DNA of 64,000 bases, from NCBI RefSeq assembly GCF_025370875.1, contig NZ_JAMXFD010000030.1, forward strand, positions 1 to 64,000, in the 5' to 3' direction. The notes beneath the pieces were generated by a model that was given only the letters and a program-made list of their open reading frames with translations, searched no databases and was not told where the DNA came from. Shown here piece by piece: positions 34,747-44,059 of the stretch. This DNA is from Laspinema palackyanum D2c (GTDB lineage: Bacteria; Cyanobacteriota; Cyanobacteriia; Cyanobacteriales; Laspinemataceae). Within the stretch, counting starts at the first letter, position 1, and each line of letters begins with the position of its first letter. The position numbers were made by a program, and so were the translations under genes.

Positions 34747-35556
34747 CTAAGGCGCTGATGCTCTAGGCCCTGATGCTATTGCTCTAGGCAATCGAGCCGA
34801 TAATCCCGATTCGGGAAGATAAGCCAAGGGATTGACGGACCCTTGTTCGGGAAGATGGACCTCAAAGTGCAAGTGGGGTCCGGTACTAAAGCCGGTACTG
34901 CCCATTTGAGCGATTAATTGGCCCCCTTCCACCTGATCCCCTTTGTTGACCAAAATGCGATCGTTGTGGGCGTAGAGGGTAATACTGCCGTCAGAATGTT
35001 CGATTTCCACGAGGTTGCCATAGCCGCCGGTATGCCATTCAGCCGTAATCACCACCCCACTGGCGGCGGCTAGGATGGGGGTGCCGGTGGGTCCAGCGAT
35101 ATCAATGCCGTGGTGCATCCGTCCCCAACGCCAGCCATAGCCGGAAGAGAGGACCCCTTGGGCGGGCCAAAGATAGCCGGTCATTGTCGGGGCTAATTCG
35201 GGTAAGTAAATGCTGGCAGCCGCTAGGGGAGGTAATTCCGGGGAGATAGTCGGGGCATCGAGGGTCTGAAGCGGTGGGATCTCGCTGCTGGGTCTACTCG
35301 GGGAATCGGGGTTATTCAAAAATTGGCTGATGGCAGCGATCGCCTGTTTGTTGATCTCGATGCCAGCCGCAACCCTGGCATTGTGCTGGAGCGTAGAAGG
35401 GGTCTGGGTTGAGGGTGTTTTTCTAACCGAATCCGGGTTGCGTTTTGAGGTCGCTTGGGTGCGCGTGTCGTAGTTGACACCGGGTTGAGCCATGACTGAA
35501 CCTGTAAAGCCAAGTGCAATCACGAGTGCTGTGGTAGACAAAATTCCTGGTTTCAT
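34747..35556 (-). CDS. M23 family metallopeptidase, secreted
   Basis: 269 residues. A signal peptide (MKPGILSTTALVIALGFTGS, cleavage near AQ-PG) is followed by a linker with disordered Ser/Pro sequence and a LytM/M23 domain at ~135-250: SSGYGWRWGRMHHGIDIAGP with the first His and Asp ligands, and TGPHLHFEVHLPE with the HxH pair. Such enzymes cleave peptidoglycan cross-links in the periplasm. All zinc ligands are intact. A leader of about 500 bases with possible RNA structure precedes the gene. Confidence 0.92.
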   Translation of the reverse strand: MKPGILSTTALVIALGFTGSVMAQPGVNYDTRTQATSKRNPDSVRKTPSTQTPSTLQHNARVAAGIEINKQAIAAISQFLNNPDSPSRPSSEIPPLQTLDAPTISPELPPLAAASIYLPELAPTMTGYLWPAQGVLSSGYGWRWGRMHHGIDIAGPTGTPILAAASGVVITAEWHTGGYGNLVEIEHSDGSITLYAHNDRILVNKGDQVEGGQLIAQMGSTGFSTGPHLHFEVHLPEQGSVNPLAYLPESGLSARLPRAIASGPRASAP

Positions 35557-36847
35557 TTTCCTTCACCTGAGAGGGGGTCACCCGCAAGTGAACTGCCCCA
35601 GTTAACCTGAAAGCTAGGCGCGATCGCGTGAGATTTTCCACAGCTCAACCCTTGAGCAAAAACGAAGGGGTGAGCGGGTTTCAATTCACGATTGCCATCC
35701 AATTTACGTCTCTTGCTTTTCAGCTAGTGGGTCAGTTCATCCGGTTACTTCCTGCAAATTATTTGTACTGAACGATAAATCCCTGGGTAGTCTCGGATAG
35801 ACCGACTTTCCCCCTTTGAGTTGGGGCCTCAAGTTTTCCCTGCTGCCCGTTCTCCTCCGGCGCACCCTGCATTTTAAAGAATGTTTGCTTGTTTCCTCGT
35901 TGCAGTAGATTCCCTGGAATTCTGCTCCGTAAAAACCGCAATATTTCTTATCTTTGACCGATGAGCGTTAGCTCTAGCACCCTCTAAACGGTTCAATGGA
36001 GTTTAGCATTGAATCCCATTCATTTTATTGTCCCTGGAGATTATTATATATGCTAGGGGGAATTGTCAAGGTTGTGCTCCGATTTTGTAAAATTTTCGTG
36101 AACATTGCTGACGGGATAAGCCTTTACGCCTATAAAAATTTTTCCGGCCATTTAGGCTAGATTATTATTCCCAATTTATCCCCGTTAATTGCTTTCAGAT
36201 TGGGGCGATCGCTGCGGAATTTTACCGCTAAGAACAGGACTCTCTCTTCTTGGGCCACTCAGATCTCCCCCTACCTCGCCCCCAGATCCCCTCTCAAAAC
36301 CTATCCTGATGACCGTGATCCCGGCCCCTTATGGTTTAATTCGGGTCGTTTTAACCCGGGAATCATCCCCCCTTTCACTTCACTAAAAATCACCTGAAAA
36401 TTTACCTAAATCAGGTTCTCCTGCGGTTAATCCTGTTTTTAAAATCCCTAGAGATTCTTGTCAATCCCTAAAGCCGTCGAATTCCCCCAAGGGTTTCAGC
36501 TTTGGGGCCGAGATTACCGCATCAGACGAGGAACTGCCTGAGAGCCATTGTTTCAGGGGCGATCGTCCGTTCCCGCATTTTCCCTGCTCTTCGGGCCATT
36601 TTCCTCATTTTCTGATAGTTTTATGAGGAATTTATCGGAATTATCCCTAGAAAAGGAAAATTTTAATATTTTTTAATATTCTGGCTTGAAAACTAGCACC
36701 TGTTAAGTATAAAGTATTACATCAATAGGGGAAAGATTTGTTTAGAATCAGTCTCAGTCTGACCGAATCTTAAAGGACACGCTTGCTACAGTCATCCCCC
36801 TAAGACAATGCAGGCAAAACTCCATCTATAAACTTTACCTTATAGCA
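35557..36847. other. Long intergenic region, candidate structured leader on the left
   Basis: About 1.29 kb between the divergent M23 and lipoprotein genes. The 140 bases next to the M23 start (minus strand) contain complementary segments: acccgctcacccc upstream and gcgggtgacccc near the start codon. Alternative pairings are possible, as in a riboswitch. The sequence hallmark of the c-di-AMP riboswitch (GCTAAC...CGTAGGC) was not found. I see no gene in 36000-36840, only A+T-rich promoter-like sequence near 36660-36760. Confidence 0.45.
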
Positions 36848-37405
36848 ATGCGTACACTGTCCTTATTCTTCCAATGGTTTATCGGTGTGCCACTCCTCCC
36901 GGCTGCCTTGATGCTGGGGGGATGCGACAGCCGAGATCCTGGCCTCAACTCCCACAGTTCCTTTAACATTGAACAAGCCACTGCTGAGTACATGGAAAAC
37001 TCCCACTTTATCAAAGATATTGTCGGAGTAGATGCCCTAGTAAATCGTACCTTTTGTGCTTACCAGGTCTATGGAATGGAAGCCAAAAAACGAGACATTC
37101 ATCAATATTTGTGGGTGGTTTGTCATGAATATGATGTAGAGAACAATCAACTCTTCGAGAAGCGAGGGGGGAGTTTTCCCGTAGCCCTGATTTTAAATAA
37201 AAATTCTCAGGGGTATCAAATTATTAATCATAAAATTCCTCGCCAGGGAAAAGAAGGAACCTCTGATTTGACAGCGATATTTCCTGATTTTATTCTGGAA
37301 AATTCCAGTTTTCCATTAAATAGTAGCGCCTATAGCGAGTATCTCATTACTCGATTGGGAAATGATACCCAGCAAGCAGCTAAAGCGTATTTGAAAATGG
37401 AGTAA
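36848..37405 (+). CDS. Lipoprotein, unknown function
   Basis: 185 residues with a signal peptide and lipobox LMLGGC26. The mature protein is mixed alpha/beta with WVVCHEYDVENNQLFEKRGG and PRQGKEGTSDLTAIFPDFI. No family is recognised. Codon use resembles the neighbours. A perfect stem (ggggtacag/ctgtacccc, 37413-37435) directly after the stop may terminate it. Confidence 0.65.
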   Translation: MRTLSLFFQWFIGVPLLPAALMLGGCDSRDPGLNSHSSFNIEQATAEYMENSHFIKDIVGVDALVNRTFCAYQVYGMEAKKRDIHQYLWVVCHEYDVENNQLFEKRGGSFPVALILNKNSQGYQIINHKIPRQGKEGTSDLTAIFPDFILENSSFPLNSSAYSEYLITRLGNDTQQAAKAYLKME

Positions 37406-37412
37406 ATCCCCA

Positions 37413-37435
37413 GGGGTACAGCATCACTGTACCCC
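37413..37435. terminator. Hairpin after the lipoprotein gene
   Basis: A nine-base perfect stem, ggggtacag-catca-ctgtacccc, begins eight bases past the stop codon. No T-run follows, so intrinsic termination is only likely. Confidence 0.55.
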
Positions 37436-37548
37436 TTCCCTGGAGTTGGGGAAAACGGTCAGATTGAGGCGTGAACTAAGATGGCGATCGCCCGGGTAAT
37501 TTTGCTTCCCCTAACGCCATTCATCCCAGGGATATCCGCACCCCCAGA

Positions 37549-38640
37549 TTAAACATTAAACCGGAACAACATCACATCCCCTTCTTGCACCACATACTCT
37601 TTTCCTTCACTGCGAATCAAACCCTTTTCCTTCGCCGCATTCATGGAACCCGTACTCACCAAATCCTGATAGGCAACCGTTTCAGCACGAATGAAACCCC
37701 GCTCAAAATCCGTATGAATCACCCCTGCTGCTTGAGGCGCTAACATCCCTTCCCGAATCGTCCAAGCCCGGGTTTCTTTCGGTCCAGTGGTCAGAAATGT
37801 GCGTAACCCCAACAATTGATAAGTCGCAGCAATCAAAGACTTTAATCCCCCTTCTTCCACCCCCAAAGAGGCGAGAAAATCTCCTCGTTCCTCTTCCGGC
37901 AGGTCCACCAGTTCCGATTCAACCTGAGCCGAAATAATTACCACCTTGGCATTTTCTGCCGAGGCCACTTCTCGGACTTTTTCTACCCATTCATTACCCG
38001 TAGCTAAGTCCTCTTCCGAGACATTGGCTGCATAAATAATCGGCTTACTCGTGAGTAAATCAAGGGTGAGAACGGCTTCACTTTCCTCTGCCGTTAAAGA
38101 CACTTGCCTCGCTTGTTTGCCTTCATTCAAGGCTGCCGCTAATTTTTCTAAAGCAGCCATTTCGAGTTGACCCTCTTTACTGCTGCGCGCTAATTTGCGG
38201 GTGCGATCCATGCGCCGCTCAATTTGTGCTAAATCAGCTAATCCCAGTTCTAAGTTAATGATTTCAATATCCCGCACCGGATCGACAGAACCGGCGACGT
38301 GAATGATATTTTCATCGTCAAAACAACGCACCACCTGCACGATCGCATCGACTTGGCGGATATGAGATAAAAACTGGTTACCCAGACCCTCGCCTTTGCT
38401 GGCACCTTTGACTAATCCAGCAATGTCCACAAACTCGATGCGGGTGGGGACGATTTGCTCAGATTTTGAGAGTTTTGCCAGCATCGTTAACCGCTCATCT
38501 GGCACCGCCACCACCCCCACATTGGGTTCGATGGTGCAGAAGGGGAAGTTAGCCGCTTGCGCTTTAGCATTGGCAACTAAGGCATTAAATAAAGTAGATT
38601 TTCCCACATTCGGGAGTCCGACAATTCCGGCTCTTAGCAT
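37549..38640 (-). CDS. ychF: Redox-regulated ATPase YchF (Obg-like)
   Basis: 363 residues from the ATG at 38640, so that the protein starts MLRAGIVGLPNVGKSTLFNA as usual. It has the P-loop GLPNVGKST, the switch/G3 region FVDIAGLVKGASKGEG, an NxxE-type base-recognition motif (YAANVSEED) in place of NKxD, a coiled-coil insert, and the C-terminal TGS domain (RAWTIREGMLAPQAAGVIHTD, ending DVMLFRFNV). YchF binds ATP rather than GTP and associates with ribosomes. An upstream TTG-type start at 38676 is less likely. Confidence 0.95.
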   Translation of the reverse strand: MLRAGIVGLPNVGKSTLFNALVANAKAQAANFPFCTIEPNVGVVAVPDERLTMLAKLSKSEQIVPTRIEFVDIAGLVKGASKGEGLGNQFLSHIRQVDAIVQVVRCFDDENIIHVAGSVDPVRDIEIINLELGLADLAQIERRMDRTRKLARSSKEGQLEMAALEKLAAALNEGKQARQVSLTAEESEAVLTLDLLTSKPIIYAANVSEEDLATGNEWVEKVREVASAENAKVVIISAQVESELVDLPEEERGDFLASLGVEEGGLKSLIAATYQLLGLRTFLTTGPKETRAWTIREGMLAPQAAGVIHTDFERGFIRAETVAYQDLVSTGSMNAAKEKGLIRSEGKEYVVQEGDVMLFRFNV

Positions 38641-38761
38641 TTTAGAAGTTACAAGTAGAAGTTTCGGTATGAGCATTCAAGCGGAGATTGACTCCGAATG
38701 AAATACTCTAGCAAACATTGGTCAGGGAAGGCTATCTAGGGGGTCAACACTGGAGCGGTGA

Positions 38762-38830
38762 GCAACCGGGTTTCTTCACAAAATTTATCGCAATTAGCAA
38801 CAAATCTGGAACAAAAACCCGGTTTCTTGT
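38762..38830. repeat. Interspersed repeat, paired accgggtttctt arms
   Basis: gcaaccgggtttcttcac and gaacaaaaacccggtttctt flank an A+T-rich centre, as in the repeats at 6691-6759 and 23206-23276. It lies in the 383-base gap between ychF and the FHA-pentapeptide gene. Confidence 0.58.
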
Positions 38831-38858
38831 CCTAGGGATTGCAGACTGTTCCAACACT

Positions 38859-38968
38859 CTAGTAGCACGTCTAGGCTAAAATTGTGGGTAAAAATTTCTG
38901 AGTTCCCGCCTTGGCAAGGCGGGTTAGGAGGGATAGAACCCACAATTTTAAGCTGGACGCGCTACTAG
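38859..38968. mobile_element. 110-bp MITE-like element with ~31-bp terminal inverted repeats
   Basis: The left end ctagtagcacgtctaggcta and the right end, read on the other strand, ctagtagcgcgtccagctta pair with few mismatches, and both continue into aaaattgtgggt. The centre has a cccgcc-ttggcaa-ggcggg hairpin. The size, perfect CTAG ends and lack of coding sequence fit a non-autonomous transposable element. Confidence 0.72.
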
Positions 38969-39023
38969 GTCGGCTGTAGAGGTTCAAACCCTCGCCGGTT
39001 GTGGGGATCACTGTATCGATCGC

Positions 39024-40373
39024 CTAGGGATGAATTGACCCATCTGGCATTGTAGCGCCGGAAAGGTTGGTATGGCTCAGATTGCTACCCGTGAGGTTCG
39101 CGCCATACAGGTTAGCACCTTTAAGGTTAGCCCGATAGAAATTAGCCCCAGTCAGGTTAGCATTCCGCAAGTCCGCTTGACTTAAATCAGCCTCACTCAG
39201 GGAAGTGGGTTGCCGGTTCTGCTCATCCTGCAATTCGAGTTCATCCCCGTTGAGAATTAACAGAAAAGGTCCGATGCGAATTCGGGCCCCATCCGGTAGG
39301 ACCATTGATTCCTCGATCTGCTGGTCATTGACAAAAACCCCATTCGTGCTGTTGTGGTCACGGATGATATATTGTCCGTTGTCTTCGATGTCGATGGAAG
39401 CATGACGACGAGAGACAAAGGGGGAATAAATCTGTAAGGAGACGCTGGGATCGCGACCCAGCATGACGGACTTTTTGTTTTTCAGGGATAAGGACCGCTC
39501 GGCGATCGGCTCTTTCTTGGGACTCGACAGATCCGCTCCGACTAACTTCGCTTCGCTGAGGTTAGCCCGACTCAGATTAGCATCGCACAATTTGACCCCG
39601 CTGAGGTTCGCTTTCCTTAAAGTCGCTTCACTGAGGTTCGCTTCGGTCAAGTTTGCTTCAGTCAAACTGGCTTCACTTAGGTTGGTGCGACTCAGATTAC
39701 TCCCAGACAGGTTCGTTCCATCTAGCTTGGCTTTGCTCAAATTGGCTTCACTAAATTTGGCGTTGCGTAAGTCGGCTTCTACTAAATTGGCTTCGATTAA
39801 TTTAGCGGCGAATAGTTCGGCATTTCTCAGGTCAGCTTTTTCTAATTTGGCCCCAGTGAGGTCACTATCAAAGAGTCGCGCTTCACTTAAATTGGCCCCA
39901 TTCAATTTAGCCCCATTCAACTTGGCATTATTCAGGCTGGCAAAAGAAAGATTACTATCGCTTAAGTTGGCTTGACTTAAGGTGGCTTCATTCAAATTAG
40001 CCCGAGTCAAATTGGCTCCACTGAGGTCGGCGCGAGTGAGATTAGCGCGATGAAGGTCCGCATCACTGAGTTCAGCTCGAAATAAATCCGCCCGAAACAA
40101 ATCCGCCCGACTGAGGTCGGCATAGCTTAATTTAGCGCCAAAAAGCTTGCCGTTACTCAAGTCCGCACGGCTCAGGTGAGCATTTTCTAAATTGGCTCCA
40201 CTGAGTTTGATCCCACTGAGTTTGGCCTCAAATAGGTCAGCACAACTTAGGTCGGCATCGTATAAATCCGCCAGACTGAGTTCAGCAAACATCAAGTCAG
40301 CACGGACTAAGTAGGCACCCCGAAAATCCCTTTCTCCTGCTGCATACCGCTTCAGCAGTTCATTCGCATCCAT
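39024..40373 (-). CDS. Pentapeptide-repeat protein with embedded FHA domain
   Basis: 449 residues. After a short helical cap (MDANELLKRYAAGERDFRGA), about 250 residues are pentapeptides (A(D/N/K)LS.). Then comes an FHA domain at ~290-385, with GRDPSVSLQI, SRRHASIDI and NSTNGVFVNDQQI carrying the phosphothreonine-contacting Arg, Ser and Asn. A final block of pentapeptides (TGANFYRANLKGANLYGANL) follows. FHA domains bind phosphothreonine peptides, so this protein probably docks onto a Ser/Thr-kinase substrate. The same-strand kinase gene at 32437 is 5 kb away. Confidence 0.88.
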   Translation of the reverse strand: MDANELLKRYAAGERDFRGAYLVRADLMFAELSLADLYDADLSCADLFEAKLSGIKLSGANLENAHLSRADLSNGKLFGAKLSYADLSRADLFRADLFRAELSDADLHRANLTRADLSGANLTRANLNEATLSQANLSDSNLSFASLNNAKLNGAKLNGANLSEARLFDSDLTGAKLEKADLRNAELFAAKLIEANLVEADLRNAKFSEANLSKAKLDGTNLSGSNLSRTNLSEASLTEANLTEANLSEATLRKANLSGVKLCDANLSRANLSEAKLVGADLSSPKKEPIAERSLSLKNKKSVMLGRDPSVSLQIYSPFVSRRHASIDIEDNGQYIIRDHNSTNGVFVNDQQIEESMVLPDGARIRIGPFLLILNGDELELQDEQNRQPTSLSEADLSQADLRNANLTGANFYRANLKGANLYGANLTGSNLSHTNLSGATMPDGSIHP

Positions 40374-40459
40374 ATTGGTTTAGTGGTAGAGAGTTAGCAA
40401 GGAAAGCTGTATCTAAAAATCTTCCCAAAACCGAACCCTTTTGACTGCCTGATAATCCC

Positions 40460-43297
40460 CTACGGCTGTTGAATGGAGTCCCGGGGAAAATATTGGGCCA
40501 GATAAGCCTCGGCATCAGAGCGGCTTTGGATTTCCCCGTCTAGGGTGGCCGCAAGCAGGCTGTCTAAAATGGTCTTAAACTGGGGTCCGGGTTTGTAACC
40601 GAGGGCTTTGAGATCGTTGCCGTTGAGTAACGGTTTGACATTCATCCAGTGATAGATATATTGCCAAATTCTCCGCCTGAGAGCTTTGGGACTCATGACA
40701 GCGATCGCCATCAACAACGTCCGGTCATAAGGGCTTAACAATCGGACTACCTCGCTGGGTCGGGAAGTCTCCCTCACCGGCATGATTGCGATCTCCGCCG
40801 TTGCCAACTGTTCTAAGCGCTCAATGCTATCGGTACTCATTTGCAAATTTTGGGCCACCTCGACCCTCCATTGCGGCTCTAAATGAGCAATTAGCAGTTC
40901 TAAGCGAATCTGCCACGATTCGGGAAGGGTCTTAAGCGGCGATTCTGCTCCATTCACCGTACCCTGAATTTGACGAATCCAGCGATCGACCGATCGCAAT
41001 TGCTGCCATAAATCCCGGTCTAATTTTAAGCTGGGATGGATGCAGCGTAATGCATCAAACGAGTCTAATAATTGCAAAGCCCGTTGCCAGTAGGGGGCTT
41101 GTAAAATATATTTCAGTTCATTTTTCAGCCTGGTTTCCAATGCGGGCACGCGCCGAGTTAACTCCGGCGATCGCAAATAGACCCCACTCTCCATCGCCAG
41201 CCGAATATACCCTTGCGTCTGAGGTTCAATCTCAAATCCCAGCCTTACCGCAAACCGCACCGCCCGATAAATCCGCGTCGGGTCCTCAATAAAACTATTG
41301 GCGTGTAACACCCGAATCTGTCCCGCCTGCAAATCCAACCATCCCCCAAAGAAATCCAAAATTTCCCCCCGACGATTCGGTCCGGTAAGCCTCACCGCGA
41401 GAGCATTCAGGGTGAAATCTCTGCGGTAGAGGTCTTGCCGAATGGAGGAAGCTTCCACTTCTGGATTCGCCGCTGGATATGGATAAAATTCTGTCCGAGC
41501 CGTGGCAATATCAACCCACAGGGAGTCTAAATCCGGGTCTTTATGCCACAACAAGGCAGCGGTTTGGAATTGGCCGTGAATATCTAAACGAGCGTTGGGA
41601 TAGAGTTTTTGGAGCTGTTCAGCCAGTTCTACCCCGGCAGCATCATCGGTCCGGGAATCGAACCCATCCACGACGAGATCAATATCCGTGAGCAGCAAGG
41701 GTGAGCGATCGCCTTCGATCTCTTTCTGGCTCTTTTCTTTTTCTACTAAATTAAACCCCGAACTGCCTTCTTGGTGATAAATTGCCCAGAGGATGTCCCG
41801 GACTGCTCCACCGACGAGATAAAGATGCCAACCCCGTTCTTGGGCAAGTTGGGCCGCACGGTTGAGGAGGTTGACCAGTTGTGGCGCAAGGCGATCGCTC
41901 AGGAGGGAGGCCACTTCCCGAGGTAAGGGACAGTAGGGCGGGCTTCCGCTTAAATTGCTCTGAGAGCCGATCGCACTATCCTGGTGCAGTTGTCGCAAGA
42001 CATCGGTGCGCGTGACAATGCCTTGTAATGACCCCTCCGACAACACCGGCAATCGCCCGATATCAAAGGTAACCATCAGGTCCTCAATCTCTGGTAACGG
42101 CGTATCCGGGGCGATCGTTCTAACATTGCTACTCATGTACCCTTTTACCGGCGCATGACCCAATCCATGATGCAGGGCAATATCTAGGTCCCGGCGACAA
42201 ATCACCCCTACCAGAGTTCCAGTTTCATTCACCACGGATAACCCAGAATGTCCGTAGCGTAACAGAATGCGCTGGGCTTCATGAATGGTGGTTTCAGGTC
42301 GAATCGTCCGCACTGGGGAGGACATCAATTCTCGGGCGACAGGTTGATGAGGAATCTGCTTTTTAAATTCTTCGAGGATTTCCTGGAAGGTAACCATTGG
42401 GTTCGTGAGGCGCAAACTGACCGAACTGGCACGGGGATGTCCCCCACCTCCCCAAGGACTCAATAAGGTTTGCAGATTGGTCCCGGAAATGCGCGATCGC
42501 CCGATCACCACTAGCCGCTGTTCGTCGGATCCTTTAATGGAATAGCGATTTCCCAACAGCAGCGCTTCCGTGTCGATAATCTCCATGATTTGCGCCGCAA
42601 CACTGGATAACCCAGCAATGTATTCGGGAGTTTCCAACAGTATCGTAGAAACGAGATGACCCTGGATCGTTTCTGTGTGCAGGGTGTCTAATGCTGTAGT
42701 GAGCAGGTCCTGGAGTCGGGGAGATAATCCCGGTTCGATATATTCGGCAATTACCGATAAAGAAGCGCCTTGCTCCATTAACCAAGCTAAGGCGATCGCA
42801 TCCCGTGGGGTCGTATGGTCAAAGGTTAGGGACCCCGTATCCACATGAATGCCCAGGGCCATGACGGTTGCTTCCGCCACATTCAAGACTAGCCGGTTCG
42901 GATCGGGCTCCAATCCCAGACGAAGCTGTTCCACGATCGCCGTCGTCGTGGCTCCTAGGGCTTCAATATGAGTCTCTGTCGCGGGAATATCACTCTGAGC
43001 ATGAGGGTGATGATCCCACACCGAAATGGGGACTGGCAAATCTAACCATTCCGCTACTTTACCCAGGCGATCGCGCTGTTGGGTATCCACCACCGTCACG
43101 GAACGAATGCGATCGGGATTGACCGATCGCCGTTCAATCAAGGGATACTCATCGCGATGTAAGGCCAAAAATTGCCGGACTCCCGGATGGCAACCCCCCG
43201 CGAGTACAATTCGACTTCCGGGGGATAACCGAGTCACTCCCACCGCAGCCCCCAAAGTATCGAAATCTGCCGTGGTATGACACAAAATAATGTCCAT
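40460..43297 (-). CDS. Fused DHH-CBS-tRNA nucleotidyltransferase (CCA/A-adding type)
   Basis: 945 residues from ATG 43297. The N-terminal DHH phosphoesterase-like part (VVDTQQRDRLGKVAEWL, SVWDHHPHAQSD, GGGGHPRASS) covers ~1-315. Two CBS domains (ELMSSPVRTIRPETTIHEA and MSSNVRTIAPDTPLPEI) follow to ~445. A class II poly(A)/CCA polymerase domain (LYLVGGAVRDILW, TDIDLVVDGFDSR) and helical RNA-binding end (RRDFTLNALAVRL, EDPTRIYRAVRFAVRLGFE) complete it. This three-part arrangement is known from cyanobacteria and Aquifex, where it adds A to the tRNA 3' end. An ATG at 43309 is an alternative start. Confidence 0.9.
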   Translation of the reverse strand: MDIILCHTTADFDTLGAAVGVTRLSPGSRIVLAGGCHPGVRQFLALHRDEYPLIERRSVNPDRIRSVTVVDTQQRDRLGKVAEWLDLPVPISVWDHHPHAQSDIPATETHIEALGATTTAIVEQLRLGLEPDPNRLVLNVAEATVMALGIHVDTGSLTFDHTTPRDAIALAWLMEQGASLSVIAEYIEPGLSPRLQDLLTTALDTLHTETIQGHLVSTILLETPEYIAGLSSVAAQIMEIIDTEALLLGNRYSIKGSDEQRLVVIGRSRISGTNLQTLLSPWGGGGHPRASSVSLRLTNPMVTFQEILEEFKKQIPHQPVARELMSSPVRTIRPETTIHEAQRILLRYGHSGLSVVNETGTLVGVICRRDLDIALHHGLGHAPVKGYMSSNVRTIAPDTPLPEIEDLMVTFDIGRLPVLSEGSLQGIVTRTDVLRQLHQDSAIGSQSNLSGSPPYCPLPREVASLLSDRLAPQLVNLLNRAAQLAQERGWHLYLVGGAVRDILWAIYHQEGSSGFNLVEKEKSQKEIEGDRSPLLLTDIDLVVDGFDSRTDDAAGVELAEQLQKLYPNARLDIHGQFQTAALLWHKDPDLDSLWVDIATARTEFYPYPAANPEVEASSIRQDLYRRDFTLNALAVRLTGPNRRGEILDFFGGWLDLQAGQIRVLHANSFIEDPTRIYRAVRFAVRLGFEIEPQTQGYIRLAMESGVYLRSPELTRRVPALETRLKNELKYILQAPYWQRALQLLDSFDALRCIHPSLKLDRDLWQQLRSVDRWIRQIQGTVNGAESPLKTLPESWQIRLELLIAHLEPQWRVEVAQNLQMSTDSIERLEQLATAEIAIMPVRETSRPSEVVRLLSPYDRTLLMAIAVMSPKALRRRIWQYIYHWMNVKPLLNGNDLKALGYKPGPQFKTILDSLLAATLDGEIQSRSDAEAYLAQYFPRDSIQQP

Positions 43298-43325
43298 TTT
43301 TCTTGTCATGTCTTTGTTAGAGATA

Positions 43326-43571
43326 GGGGAGATGGGGAGGATGGGGAAGATGTTTGTAGTAACGACTTCAGTCGTTTCCTCGTTACTTGGCGTGAGCCAA
43401 GTAACGCCCTCATATCAGGCGGGTCCTCCAGTTCCGAAGCCGCCGCTAGACCCTTGGATTGCTCCTGTGATGGCTTACGCCATCACACGATAGCAACGAC
43501 AGCAAGTCGTTACTACAAACTTCCCCATCCTCCCCCTCTCGATGGCGGTCCTCCCCATCTCCCCCATCTCC
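43326..43571. mobile_element. Composite inverted-repeat element with G-rich ends
   Basis: gtttgtagtaacgactt (43352-43368) and aagtcgttactacaaac (43504-43520) form a perfect 17-base terminal inverted repeat. Outside them lie matching ggggagatggggaggatggg and its complement. Inside are hairpins cgttacttggc-gtga-gcca(agtaacg) and gtgatggcttacgccatcac. No coding sequence of significance. Similar gtttgtagtaacgactt elements are widespread in cyanobacteria as I remember them. The element occupies most of the gap between the nucleotidyltransferase and psbZ. Confidence 0.7.
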
Positions 43572-43710
43572 TTAACAATAAAGCCTGTACTCCCTCTATG
43601 AGTGTGGGTCATTTTTTGGTAGGTTAAGAATTAGAGCAATTAATTAACCGATATTTGCTCTAGTTTGAACTCTGATTACTAGACCACTGCTGTCAAAGGA
43701 AGAAAAAAAC

Positions 43711-43899
43711 ATGACAATTATTTTTCAACTGGCTCTTGCCGCTCTGGTTTTCTTGTCTTTTGTGATGGTCGTGGGCGTCCCTGTCGCTTATGCCTCTCCC
43801 CAAAACTGGGATCAATCTAAACCCCTGCTGTTCATTGGTTCGGGTGTTTGGTTTGCTCTGGTGATTCTGGTGGGAGTTTTAAACTTTTTGGTGGTATAA
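43711..43899 (+). CDS. psbZ: Photosystem II protein PsbZ (Ycf9)
   Basis: 62 residues with two membrane helices and the family ends [20 protein letters not shown] and [19 protein letters not shown]. The loop reads [20 protein letters not shown], normal for PsbZ. It sits at the PSII periphery near CP43. ggaagaaaaaa precedes the ATG. The ribH gene follows 160 bases later, a common cyanobacterial arrangement. Confidence 0.95.
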   Translation: MTIIFQLALAALVFLSFVMVVGVPVAYASPQNWDQSKPLLFIGSGVWFALVILVGVLNFLVV

Positions 43900-44059
43900 G
43901 CACCCTGCTATTTGGGGCAGTGATCGAAAGGTGCAAGGGGCGCTCGGTCTGATTCCGATGGTCTTTTGTCCTTTCGATTCCCGATCGCCCGTTGCACAGG
44001 GGGAGCCTGAACGCTTACCCCCACAACTTTATCGATAATCAATTAGACCTAAAACTAAT

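Noticed and set aside
36189-36386. Two overlapping ~65-codon frames in the long intergenic region
   Set aside because: Pro/Ser-rich, out of frame with each other, no ribosome site and no recognisable motif.
39463-39975. 170-codon plus-strand frame with LASLKLAPLRF-type repeats
   Set aside because: It is the antisense image of the pentapeptide repeats of the FHA gene; similar frames oppose the pentapeptide genes at 20650 and 52809. No start region or independent domain.
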